Positions 26,066 to 34,670 of a DNA stretch of 64,000 nt are shown in pieces. Under the pieces are notes generated by a model that was not told the DNA's origin, did no database searches, and saw nothing but the letters and a program-made list of their open reading frames with translations. Numbering within the stretch: the first letter of the stretch is position 1; each line of letters starts with the position of its first letter. A program made the translations under genes and the position numbers. This DNA comes from Pseudomonas sp. Irchel s3h17 (GTDB lineage: Bacteria; Pseudomonadota; Gammaproteobacteria; Pseudomonadales; Pseudomonadaceae): NCBI RefSeq assembly GCF_900187505.1, contig NZ_FYDL01000003.1, forward strand, positions 186,001 to 250,000. Direction: 5' to 3'.

Positions 26066-26871
26066 TGAAGTTGATTCTTGCCGAACCGTTCAAGAGCCTT
26101 TGGGCCGGACGCGATGCGTTCACCGAAGTCGAAGGCCTGAAGGGCGAGGTTTACCGTGAGCTCGAAGCTCGCCGTACCCTGCGCACTGAAGTGGACGGGA
26201 ACGGGTTCTTCGTGAAAATTCACCGTGGTATTGGCTGGGGTGAAATATTCAAGAACCTGCTTACCGCCAAGTTGCCGGTTCTGGGGGCAGGCCAGGAATG
26301 GCGGGCGATCCAGCGCCTGCAGGAAGCCGGCGTACCCACCATGACCGCCGTGGCTTACGGCGAGCGGGGCAGCAACCCGGCCGACCAGCACTCGTTCATC
26401 GTCACCGAAGAGCTGGCACCGACCGTCAGCCTGGAAGACTTCAGCCTCGATTGGCTCAAGCAGCCGCCTGCACCCAGGCTCAAGCGTGCGCTGATTGCTG
26501 AAGTGGCGCGCATGACCGGCATGATGCACCGCGCCGGGGTCAACCACCGCGACTGCTACATCTGCCACTTCCTGCTGCACACCGACAAGCCGGTCACGGC
26601 CGATGACTTCAAGCTTTCGCTGATCGACCTGCACCGCGCCCAGACCCGTCCGGCGATCACCAGGCGCTGGCGCAACAAGGACCTGGCGGCGCTGTACTTC
26701 TCGGCGCTGGACATTGGCCTGACGCGCCGCGACAAGTTGCGTTTCCTCAAGGGCTATTTCCTCCAGCCATTGCGCCAGATCCTGCGCGAAGAGGCGTCGT
26801 TGCTGGCCTGGCTCGACGGCAAGGCCAACAAGCTGTACGAGCGCAAGCAGCGCTATGGAGATGCACTCTGA
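26065..26871 (+). CDS. waaP: LPS core heptose I kinase WaaP
   Basis: WaaP (268 aa) phosphorylates heptose I of the inner core, a modification essential in P. aeruginosa. It has a eukaryotic-kinase-like fold. The ATP-binding Lys is in GFFVKIHRG (residue 51). The catalytic loop is HRDCYICHFLL with Asp163, the residue number of the catalytic Asp as I recall it for P. aeruginosa WaaP, and the metal-binding Asp is in LIDLHRAQ (188). The length is identical to what I recall for PAO1. The ATG overlaps the waaG stop. Confidence 0.95.
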   Translation: MKLILAEPFKSLWAGRDAFTEVEGLKGEVYRELEARRTLRTEVDGNGFFVKIHRGIGWGEIFKNLLTAKLPVLGAGQEWRAIQRLQEAGVPTMTAVAYGERGSNPADQHSFIVTEELAPTVSLEDFSLDWLKQPPAPRLKRALIAEVARMTGMMHRAGVNHRDCYICHFLLHTDKPVTADDFKLSLIDLHRAQTRPAITRRWRNKDLAALYFSALDIGLTRRDKLRFLKGYFLQPLRQILREEASLLAWLDGKANKLYERKQRYGDAL

Positions 26872-26923
26872 TGCGGGTTTCGAGCCGCAAGACGCAGGTG
26901 GTGACATTTTTCGAGAGAAGCCA

Positions 26924-27676
26924 ATGACTGACTTTCTGGCCGCTGCCGACCGTGAACTGTTTGAACGCCACGGCCTGGCCACGTTCGATGCCCTGTGGGC
27001 CCGGGAGCTTGAGGCGGTGGATGAGCCCAACACCTCGGGTGGTGGCTGGAGCAGTGTGTTCCGGTTGGACCTGGAGGGGCACGGTTATTACCTCAAGCGT
27101 CAGAGCAATTACCTGATGCGGACCTTGCACCGCCCGTTCGGTGAGCCCAGTTTCGCTCGTGAGTTTCGCAACATCAGCCGTTACCGGCAGATGGGTATCC
27201 CGGCGCTGGAGGCGGTGTTTTTTGGCGAGCGCAAAGTCGACGGCGAAGTCAGGGCGATCTTGCTGACGCGTGCGCTGGATGGCTGGGACGATCTGGATTC
27301 GCTGCTGCAACAGTGGCCGCAGCTCAGTGATCCGCAGCAGCAGGCCATCCTGCGTGCCTGCGGGGTGCTGGCGCGCCAGTTGCACGGCGCGCGCCAGGCC
27401 CATGGGTGCTTTTATCCCAAACACATCTTTTTGCAGGCGGCTGGCGACGACTACCGGGCGCAACTGATCGACCTGGAGAAAACCCGTCCCCTGCTGTTCG
27501 GTCAGCGTGATCGGGCCAAGGACCTGGAGCCATTGCTGCGGCGGGCACCGATCTGGAGTACTGGGGATGTCCGGCTGTTGCTGGCGGCCTACCTGGATCA
27601 ACCCGTCGACAGTGCCCTGGTGGATGCCTGGCTCGGGCGCTTGTCCGCTCGACGCAGTCACAAGGGAGTGCGTTGA
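26924..27676 (+). CDS. InaA-type LPS kinase-like protein
   Basis: A 250-residue protein with the fold of the WaaP/InaA group: a nucleotide-binding Lys in YYLKRQSNYL (58), a catalytic-loop region AHGCFYPKHIFL (139-150) and LIDLEKTRP (161-169). Aligned with WaaP, the catalytic Asp of HRDCY is replaced by Gly, as seems usual for InaA-like proteins, so activity is uncertain. I take ATG 26924 as the start. It probably modifies or helps phosphorylate core heptose at the inner membrane. It corresponds to one of the genes between waaP and the tandem-kinase gene in PAO1. It overlaps the next gene by one base. Confidence 0.82.
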   Translation: MTDFLAAADRELFERHGLATFDALWARELEAVDEPNTSGGGWSSVFRLDLEGHGYYLKRQSNYLMRTLHRPFGEPSFAREFRNISRYRQMGIPALEAVFFGERKVDGEVRAILLTRALDGWDDLDSLLQQWPQLSDPQQQAILRACGVLARQLHGARQAHGCFYPKHIFLQAAGDDYRAQLIDLEKTRPLLFGQRDRAKDLEPLLRRAPIWSTGDVRLLLAAYLDQPVDSALVDAWLGRLSARRSHKGVR

Positions 27677-29127
27677 TGCAGTTGTCAGGGCTGAAAGGCG
27701 CCGGGCGTACGCCAAGCCTGCCGTTGAGTGTCGAGTTGGCGGATGCCGCGGGCCCGGCGCAGCTACAGTTGCTCAGTCTGTTGCGGGTACTGCCAGGGCA
27801 GCGTTATGTCGGCGCCGGTATCTGGCGCGGGCGTCCGGTGCTGGCCAAGTTGCTGGTGGGCAGCAAGGCTGCGCGACATTTTCAGCGTGAGCTCGAGGGT
27901 GTGCGTCTGCTCGCCGCTCAAGGGCTGACGACGCCATTGCTGCTGGCCGATGGCCTGAAAGACGGTGAGGGCGGTTGGCTGCTGTTCGAGTTTCTTGAAG
28001 GCGCCGAAAGCCTCGGCGATGCCTGGCAGCAGGTTGAAGCAAGGCCCGTGCTGGCGGATGAGCAGGCAGCGGTCCTCGCCGAAGCACTGGCCGCCATCGG
28101 CCAGATGCACAGCAAGGGCCTGTGGCAGGCAGACCTGCACCTGGACAATCTGCTGCGTCACGACGGCAAGCTGTACTTGATCGACGGTGCCGGGATCCGC
28201 GTGGAGCAGGCTGGAAAGCCGCTGTCCCGGGAAAAGGTTCTGGAAAATCTTGGGGTGTTTTTCGCTCAGTTGCCCAAGTCCCTGGAGCCGTTCAGCGAAG
28301 AGTTGCTCGTGCATTACCTGTTGAGCAATAGCGAGCACGCATTGCCTTTGGAGGCGTTGCAAAAGCAGGTGCGCAAGGTTCAAGGCTGGCGACTGAAGGA
28401 CTTCCTGATCAAGGTTGGTCGCGACTGCTCGCTGTTCAGTGTGCAGCGCGGGGCGTTTGGCTTGCGCGCGATTCGCCGCGAAGAAGAAGCCGCCATGCTG
28501 CCGGTGCTGGAGCAGGCCGATGCCTTGCTGGATCAGGGGCACTTGTACAAGACCGGCGGTGCGGCGAGCGTTGGCAAAGTCGAGGTGGCGGGTCGCACGC
28601 TGGTGGTCAAACGCTACAACATCAAGGGCTTTGCCCACTGGCTCAAACGTTTCTGGCGCCCGAGCCGGGCCTGGCATTCGTGGCGCGAAGGCAATCGCCT
28701 GGCCTTCCTCGGCATTGCGACGCCCAAGCCGCTGGCGCTGCTGGAAAAGCGTTTTTACTGGTTGCGCAGCCGGGCCTATCTGATCACCGAGTACCTGCCG
28801 GGGCCGGACATCATCGAGCGCTTTGCGCCCTACGTCGAGAGTGGCGAGGCGCCTGAAGCTGAGCTGCTGGCGCTGGACAAGCTGTTCGCCGAGTTGATCG
28901 CCGAGCGGATCAGTCATGGCGACTTCAAGGGGCATAACCTGTTCTGGGACAAGGATCGCTGGTCGTTGATCGACCTGGATTCGATGTGTCAGCACCGCTC
29001 GTCCAGCAGTTTCGCCCCGGCCTATGCGCGTGATCGGGCGCGGTTCATGCGTAACTGGTCCGAGAGCTCGGCGTTGTACCGGGTGATTGATCAGCGGTTG
29101 CCCAAGCAGGTTGATAGCGCTCATTGA
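27676..29127 (+). CDS. Tandem kinase-like LPS core protein
   Basis: The 483-residue protein contains two kinase-like units. Unit 1 (about 1-240): Lys58 in VLAKLL, catalytic loop QADLHLDNLL with Asp153, and LIDGAG with Asp170. Unit 2 (about 265-483): Lys322 in LVVKRYN, SHGDFKGHNLFW with Asp406 and Asn411, and LIDLDSM with Asp423. Both units keep the residues needed for phosphotransfer. The position after waaP suggests it phosphorylates core heptose at additional sites; P. aeruginosa core is heavily phosphorylated. ATG 27676 overlaps the previous stop (ATGA) and has AGGGAG upstream. It resembles PA5006 in size and place. Confidence 0.8.
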   Translation: MQLSGLKGAGRTPSLPLSVELADAAGPAQLQLLSLLRVLPGQRYVGAGIWRGRPVLAKLLVGSKAARHFQRELEGVRLLAAQGLTTPLLLADGLKDGEGGWLLFEFLEGAESLGDAWQQVEARPVLADEQAAVLAEALAAIGQMHSKGLWQADLHLDNLLRHDGKLYLIDGAGIRVEQAGKPLSREKVLENLGVFFAQLPKSLEPFSEELLVHYLLSNSEHALPLEALQKQVRKVQGWRLKDFLIKVGRDCSLFSVQRGAFGLRAIRREEEAAMLPVLEQADALLDQGHLYKTGGAASVGKVEVAGRTLVVKRYNIKGFAHWLKRFWRPSRAWHSWREGNRLAFLGIATPKPLALLEKRFYWLRSRAYLITEYLPGPDIIERFAPYVESGEAPEAELLALDKLFAELIAERISHGDFKGHNLFWDKDRWSLIDLDSMCQHRSSSSFAPAYARDRARFMRNWSESSALYRVIDQRLPKQVDSAH

Positions 29128-29406
29128 TGCGTACCGCAACAGGGCTCGCACTGTAGGAACCGGGCTGCCAGCAAAGGCGGCCCTCACACCCCGGGCGCCG
29201 GGCCTCCCGAAGGGGTGGGTGGAGCAATAGCCCAAGCCATGGCAGCGCGCTGTCACTGGCGATGTTTGTGTGACAAACAACCTCTGGGTCACTTCCACCA
29301 TCTTTACGCTATAATCCCGCCCTTTAGCTGCTTCTTGCCTTTGTGCAGGAGCACATTATTTCCAGGCGCTTGTCGCCTGCATGCAGACTAAAGAGGCTAG
29401 ACCCCT
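29128..29406 (+). promoter_or_regulatory. Gap before the carbamoyltransferase with a candidate promoter
   Basis: This is the largest break in the LPS run (279 bases). It holds an eroded REP-like stretch (about 29150-29190), a G/C-rich inverted segment near 29195-29222, and a perfect TATAAT at 29310-29315 with no good -35 (GGTCAC at 29287-29292, 17 bases upstream). A secondary promoter for the distal genes is plausible. Confidence 0.45.
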
Positions 29407-31164
29407 GTGGCATTGACGATTCTTGGCCTGTCCGGCGCCCTTAGCCATGATCCTTCCGCAGCCCTGTACATCGACGGCAAGCTGGTCGCGGCGGCTGAAG
29501 AGGAACGCTTCGTACGCGATAAACATGCAAAGAACCGCATGCCCTACGAATCGGCAAAATTCTGCCTGGAACAGGCCGGTATCAAGCCGTCCGATGTCGA
29601 CGTGGTAGCGATCCCATTCGCACCGATCAGCCTGTTCGGCAAGGCCCGCTGGCAGTACGCCAAGCGTTACTGGTACGCCCCGGACCGTGCACTCGACGCG
29701 ATCCTGATGGGCAACCGTCGCTACAAGCGCTATCGCAACAAGATCGTCTGGTGCCTGGAGCAACTGGGTTTTGATCCGAAGAAGATCAAGATCGAGCCGG
29801 TCGAACACCACCTGGCCCACGCCTCCAGCGCTTATCACTGCTCCGGTTTCAAAGAGAAAACCGCGATCCTGGGCATCGACGGCAAGGGTGAGTACGCCAC
29901 GACCTTCTTCGGTTATGGCGAAAACGGCAAGATCCACAAGATCAAGGAATTCTTCGATCCGGACTCCCTCGGCGGCCTGTACGGCGCGATCACCGAGTTC
30001 CTCGGTTTCGATATGCTCGACGGTGAGTTCAAGGTCATGGGCATGGCGCCGTACGGCGACGCCAGCAAATACGATTTCTCGCGCCTGGCTTCGTTCGAAA
30101 ACGGCGAGCTGGTAATCAACACCGACTACGCCAACGTCATCGGCCTGCGTCGCTACAAAGAGAAGGGCAAGGGTTATTACTTCTCGCCGAAGCTGATCGA
30201 GTGGCTGGGTCCAAAGCGCGAAGGCGACATCGCCGACGAGCCTTACATCCACTACGCCGCCAGCATTCAAGCGCTGTTCGAAAAAATTTCGCTGCAGATG
30301 ATCGATTACTACCTGGGCGACGTACTCAAGGAAACCGGCAAACTGGCCTACGCCGGTGGCTGTGCGTTGAACGTCAAGCTCAACCAGAAAATCATCGCCC
30401 GCGACGACGTCAAAGAGCTGTTCGTACAGCCTGCATCCGGCGATGCCGGCACCGCGGTCGGCGCTGCTGCCTATGTGTCTCACGCCCGTGGCGTACCGGT
30501 CGAGAAGATGGAACACGTCTACCTCGGCCCGTCGTACAGCAACGAAGATGTTATCGCTGCGTGCGCCCGTCACGAGAATAAGCCAACCTGGCGCAAGCTC
30601 GACAACATGCCGGAGCAGATCGCCAAGATCATGGTCGACGGCAACCCGGTGGCCTGGTTCCAGGGCCGCATGGAGTTCGGTCCGCGTGCACTGGGTGGTC
30701 GCTCGATCATCGGTTGCCCGAGCATTGCGGGCGTGGCTGACCGGATCAACCACCAGATCAAGTTCCGCGAGCGCTGGAGGCCTTTCTGCCCGTCGATGCT
30801 CGACACCGTGGCGCCCCAGATGATCAAGATCGATCACCCGGCCCCCTTCATGACCTTCACCTTTGAAGTGTCTGAAGAGTGGAAAACCCGTGTGCCGGAA
30901 GTCGTCCACGAAGACGGTACGTCCCGTGCCCAGGTACTCAAGCGCGAATACAACCCGCGCTACTACGACATGATGAAAGCGCTGGAAGTGCTGACCGGCA
31001 ACGGCGTGTCGCTGAACACCTCGCTGAACCGCCGTGGCGAGCCGATGATCTGCTCGCCGACCGACGCCCTGAACATGTTCTTCGGTTCCGATCTACAGTA
31101 TCTGATCATGGAAGACATTCTGGTGGTCAAAGACGGCGCGGACGCTTATGACACGCTCGGCTGA
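29407..31164 (+). CDS. wapO: LPS heptose carbamoyltransferase (NodU/CmcH family)
   Basis: A 585-residue O-carbamoyltransferase: an N-terminal Kae1/TsaD-like domain making carbamoyladenylate, with the metal-binding histidines in VEHHLAHASSAYH (about 136-148), and the C-terminal acceptor domain (about 400-585) with GRMEFGPRALGGRSI and RERWRPFCPSML. Heptose II of the Pseudomonas core carries a 7-O-carbamoyl group, and the gene at this place in PAO1 (PA5005) is assigned that role, so I infer the same product. The start is GTG 29407 with AGAGGCTAG upstream. It overlaps wapH by 17 bases. Confidence 0.88.
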   Translation: MALTILGLSGALSHDPSAALYIDGKLVAAAEEERFVRDKHAKNRMPYESAKFCLEQAGIKPSDVDVVAIPFAPISLFGKARWQYAKRYWYAPDRALDAILMGNRRYKRYRNKIVWCLEQLGFDPKKIKIEPVEHHLAHASSAYHCSGFKEKTAILGIDGKGEYATTFFGYGENGKIHKIKEFFDPDSLGGLYGAITEFLGFDMLDGEFKVMGMAPYGDASKYDFSRLASFENGELVINTDYANVIGLRRYKEKGKGYYFSPKLIEWLGPKREGDIADEPYIHYAASIQALFEKISLQMIDYYLGDVLKETGKLAYAGGCALNVKLNQKIIARDDVKELFVQPASGDAGTAVGAAAYVSHARGVPVEKMEHVYLGPSYSNEDVIAACARHENKPTWRKLDNMPEQIAKIMVDGNPVAWFQGRMEFGPRALGGRSIIGCPSIAGVADRINHQIKFRERWRPFCPSMLDTVAPQMIKIDHPAPFMTFTFEVSEEWKTRVPEVVHEDGTSRAQVLKREYNPRYYDMMKALEVLTGNGVSLNTSLNRRGEPMICSPTDALNMFFGSDLQYLIMEDILVVKDGADAYDTLG

Positions 31165-32278
31165 GCGCCATGTGCTGCAGTTCTGCCACGGCTATGACGG
31201 GCCGTTCCTGGACTGCGCCCGACAGTACGCCAGCCTGTTCGCAGGGTCTGGATATCGCGTGACCACGGTGTTTCTCACCGGGGTTGCCGATGCCGACATT
31301 GCCGCAGGCTGTGCGTCTGATGAAGTGCTGTTCATGGAGTACAGCTCCAAGGCCATTCGTGGCCTGAAGCTGTCGGCGATTGCCGATCTGCGCAAGATCG
31401 CCCAGTCGCGCAATTTCAGTTTCTGTATCGCCCACCGATTCAAGCCGATCTATATCGCCTTGCTCGGTACGTCCTTGCCGGTGATCGGCGTGCATCACGC
31501 CTTTGGTGATTACCAGCGACGCACGCGTCAGCTGTTCGCCCATGTTTTTCGCAAGCGCCTGAGCCTGCTTGGGGTTTCCGATGCCGTGCGCGACGATATG
31601 CGTCGTTGCTTGCCTAAATGGCCTGCGGCGCGGATTCAAACACTCTACAACCGCATCGATGTCGACGCCTTGCAAGCCAGCCAGGTGTCGTTCGATGAGG
31701 CGCGTGACGCCCTGGGCCTGTCGCCAGACGCATGGGTAGTCGGCAACGTTGGCCGCCTGCACCCCGACAAGGACCAGGCGACCTTGCTCCATGGCTTTGC
31801 CCAGGCATTGCCGCGCTTGCCGCTCGACAGCCAACTGGCGATTCTGGGCAGCGGGCGCCTGGAACAGGACCTCAAGGAACTGGCCCGCGAGCTTGGCGTT
31901 GGCGACCGCGTGCTGTTTCTCGGCCAGGTGCCGGACGCGCGACGCTATTTCCGCGCCTTTGATGTGTTTGCCCTGAGTTCCGACCACGAACCGTTCGGCA
32001 TGGTGCTGCTCGAAGCCATGGCGGCGGGCGTGCCGTTGCTGGCCACCGCGTGCGGTGGGGCGAAGGAAGTGGTCGAAGGTGTGGGTATTCTGTTCCCCCT
32101 GGGGGATGCCGAACACCTGGCGCAAGGGCTGCAACACCTGGCCGTGATGGATCAGCGCGAGCGCCAGATATGTGCCGAGATGATGCTTGAGCGCTTGCGT
32201 GAGCGCTTTTCGGATCTTGCGGTACGCGATGCGTTCTGGCGCCTGCCGCATGTCATTGAACTGACGGCGAGGGCTTGA
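31148..32278 (+). CDS. wapH: LPS core glycosyltransferase (GT4), WapH-like
   Basis: The 376-residue protein is a GT-B glycosyltransferase of family 4: GNVGRLHPDKDQATLLHGFAQ near 198, AILGSGRLEQDLKELARELG near 230 and DVFALSSDHEPFGMVLLEAMAAGVPLLATACGGAKEVV near 275, containing the E-x7-E donor motif. In PAO1 the gene next to the carbamoyltransferase (PA5004) is wapH, an outer-core glucosyltransferase. The name here rests on synteny. The ATG lies within the end of the carbamoyltransferase gene; its TGA overlaps the next ATG. Confidence 0.82.
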   Translation: MTRSAERHVLQFCHGYDGPFLDCARQYASLFAGSGYRVTTVFLTGVADADIAAGCASDEVLFMEYSSKAIRGLKLSAIADLRKIAQSRNFSFCIAHRFKPIYIALLGTSLPVIGVHHAFGDYQRRTRQLFAHVFRKRLSLLGVSDAVRDDMRRCLPKWPAARIQTLYNRIDVDALQASQVSFDEARDALGLSPDAWVVGNVGRLHPDKDQATLLHGFAQALPRLPLDSQLAILGSGRLEQDLKELARELGVGDRVLFLGQVPDARRYFRAFDVFALSSDHEPFGMVLLEAMAAGVPLLATACGGAKEVVEGVGILFPLGDAEHLAQGLQHLAVMDQRERQICAEMMLERLRERFSDLAVRDAFWRLPHVIELTARA

Positions 32279-33174
32279 TGCTCAACCGATTTCAAGGCTG
32301 GCGCGAGCGTGGCTGGTCCGTTGTCGATGCGTCGACCTACAGCGATGCCTGGCAGCGCTTTGGTGGCAGTGTCGCGACTCATCCGCTGGTGGTCGAGCGC
32401 CTGGCTCATCTGGCCGGTATCCCGGTGCGTTACCTGGCCTGGGAGCAGGGCGGCGAGCTGAAAGCGTCGATCCCGACCTGGGGGCGCGATCTGGCACTGT
32501 CCAAGGATGTGCTCAAGCGCCACGGCAAGAAGGGTTTGTTCGATCTCGGCAATGCCGAGTTGATCCTGCCGGCGGCACCCGATACCCAGGCCATGCTGCG
32601 TCATCGTGCACGTTATCTGTCGGCGCTCAATGAAGGTCGTTTTGCCGGCCTCAAGCCGCAGGCCGAACAGTTGGCCATGGCACGCACACCCGAAGAGCTG
32701 TCGAAAAAATTCCGCTACAACCAGCGCCGTGAACTGCGCCTGCTGGAAGAAGCGGGTGGCGTCGTGCGGCCGGTCAGCGACTTCACCAGCCAGGAACTGG
32801 CGGCGATTTACTGCGATCTGTTCCAGCGTCGCTGGGGTTTCCCGGCCACTGGTGCGGCACGAATGGGCGAGGTGCTCGAGTTGCTGCGCGAGTTGCTGAT
32901 CGGCTCGGTGATCTTCCTCAACGATGCACCCATTGCGATTCAGTTGGTGTATCGGGTGGAGGCGCCGCAGTGGATCAGCATCGAGTACATCAATGGCGGC
33001 GTCGACCCCGAAACCCGTGAATTCAGCCCTGGCAGCGTGTTGAGCTTCCTCAATACCCAAAGCGCCTGGGAACAGGCAAGGTCCATCGACAAGCCACTGC
33101 GCTTCTCATTTGGTCGTGCTGACCGCGAGTACAAGGACCGTTGGTGCAACCCGGTGCCGGTCTTCACCGTATGA
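32278..33174 (+). CDS. Mig-14 family antimicrobial-peptide-resistance protein
   Basis: The 298-residue protein matches the Mig-14 family: KASIPTWGRDLALSKDVLK in the first quarter, KFRYNQRRELRLLEEAGG near 142 and ISIEYINGGVDPETREFSPGSVL near 240 are typical. It appears to have a GNAT-like acyltransferase fold (inferred from the FRYNQRRE and SPGSVL features). Salmonella and P. aeruginosa Mig-14 promote survival of cationic peptides; the reaction is unknown. ATG 32278 overlaps the preceding stop by a base. Embedded in the LPS operon, it likely acts on the envelope. Confidence 0.85.
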   Translation: MLNRFQGWRERGWSVVDASTYSDAWQRFGGSVATHPLVVERLAHLAGIPVRYLAWEQGGELKASIPTWGRDLALSKDVLKRHGKKGLFDLGNAELILPAAPDTQAMLRHRARYLSALNEGRFAGLKPQAEQLAMARTPEELSKKFRYNQRRELRLLEEAGGVVRPVSDFTSQELAAIYCDLFQRRWGFPATGAARMGEVLELLRELLIGSVIFLNDAPIAIQLVYRVEAPQWISIEYINGGVDPETREFSPGSVLSFLNTQSAWEQARSIDKPLRFSFGRADREYKDRWCNPVPVFTV

Positions 33175-34586
33175 GCCAGCCCATGAGCCGCAAACAACAA
33201 CTGCTCAAGCGTCATCGCCGCAACAAGCGCCTTGGCCTGTTGCTCGCCCTGGTGCTGCTGATCGTTGTCGGCGTACTGGTTGCCTGGTGGCTGCCGCTGG
33301 TACTGGCGGTCGTGGCCTGGGTAGCCCATGAGGCATGGTTTGCCGACCATCTGTTCTACTCTCCCAACGACGACTACCAGTACAGCTTCCCGCCGTACAC
33401 GGCGCAACCCAAGGTACGCCTGGACGGTGATCGCTTGCTGCTGGGCGACGGCGTCATGCTGGCCGATGACACCACGCTGATCCTGGCGTTGCGGGTCAAG
33501 AGCACCTGGCTGGGGCGGTTTATCGATCCGCTGGTGACGCTGGCCGGCGGTGACCTCCCGGATCGGCAAACCTTCGAGCGTGGGGTGAACGGCCTGCGTT
33601 ACCTCAACCTCAGTGGTCAGGCACGGGTGCTTTCCCAAGGGCAATTGCGGGTGCGCGGGCGTTTCTGTCGCGTGCTGGGTGAGCCGGTGCTCTGGTCATT
33701 CGAGCAACCGGACTATCGCCAGCAACGAGTGATGGTGATTGCGCCCCATGCCGACGATGCCGAACTGGCGGCATTCGGTTTGTACAGCCAGGCCGCTGAC
33801 ACCTGGATTGTCACCCTGACGGCCGGTGAAATTGAAGCCGGGCACTATCAACAGATGGGCCTGAATGCCGTCGAGGCATCGCGGCTCAAGGGCCGTCTGC
33901 GGGCCTGGGACAGTATTGCCGTGCCGCGCTGGGCCGGAGTGCCTGAGGCACAGTGCGTGCAGTTGGGCTATTTCTGCCTGCAGTTGCCGGCCATGCAGGC
34001 TGCACCGAGTCAGCCCGTCGGGTCTCGCGAAGCGGATCTGGTCGATGTTCGCCCGTTTCGTCAGCTCAACGCGTTTGCGTTGCCAGCGGACCTCGATGGC
34101 CAACCGACCTGGAACAACCTGTTGGCGGATCTGCGCGCGCTATTGCTCAAGGCGCGCCCTGAGGTGATTGTGCTGCCCCACACCTCCCTCGATCCCCATC
34201 CCGATCACATCTGTGCGCAGCAAGCCGTGCTGGAGGCCCTGAACGGTCTTGAATGGCAGCCTGCGGCCGTGCTCGGCTACGCTAACCACCTGCATGACAA
34301 TGACCGCTGGCCCATGGGCGACTCGGGGGCCGGGATAGCCTTGCCACCGGTGTTTGACCCGGCTCAGGTATGGCAGCCTTACTGTTTGTCACTGTCGATC
34401 GAGCAACAGCGTGACAAGGCGATGGCGCTGGGGATGATGCACGACTTGCAGCCCCCCGCACCCTTCAAGCGCCGTTTGCGTCGCGGGCTACAGCGGGTAT
34501 TGGCGGGGCGTTCGGGTTCGCCCTATGGCGAAAACGAGTTCTTCCGCAAGGCTGTACGCCGCCACGAGCTGTTCTGGCGCTTGTAG
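33171..34586 (+). CDS. dnpA: PIG-L family de-N-acetylase DnpA
   Basis: A 471-residue membrane-anchored protein. After a basic N-terminus (RKQQLLKRHRRNKR) residues 21-53 are strongly hydrophobic. The PIG-L/LmbE zinc hydrolase domain starts at VMVIAPHADDAELAAFG (about residue 187), with Ala in place of the usual Pro of PHPDDE, and the second motif is HTSLDPHPDHICAQQ near 342. P. aeruginosa DnpA (PA5002) affects fluoroquinolone persistence and is expected to deacetylate an LPS or surface sugar. I choose ATG 33171, which overlaps the mig-14-like stop; ATG 33183 is also possible. Confidence 0.88.
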   Translation: MSQPMSRKQQLLKRHRRNKRLGLLLALVLLIVVGVLVAWWLPLVLAVVAWVAHEAWFADHLFYSPNDDYQYSFPPYTAQPKVRLDGDRLLLGDGVMLADDTTLILALRVKSTWLGRFIDPLVTLAGGDLPDRQTFERGVNGLRYLNLSGQARVLSQGQLRVRGRFCRVLGEPVLWSFEQPDYRQQRVMVIAPHADDAELAAFGLYSQAADTWIVTLTAGEIEAGHYQQMGLNAVEASRLKGRLRAWDSIAVPRWAGVPEAQCVQLGYFCLQLPAMQAAPSQPVGSREADLVDVRPFRQLNAFALPADLDGQPTWNNLLADLRALLLKARPEVIVLPHTSLDPHPDHICAQQAVLEALNGLEWQPAAVLGYANHLHDNDRWPMGDSGAGIALPPVFDPAQVWQPYCLSLSIEQQRDKAMALGMMHDLQPPAPFKRRLRRGLQRVLAGRSGSPYGENEFFRKAVRRHELFWRL

Positions 34587-34670
34587 GTTGATAGTGCGTG
34601 AAATATTTCTACTGACACGGCAGGTGACTCCCTGCGCTCTTTTCGGCCGTTGTGCGCTGTAAGGAAGACG

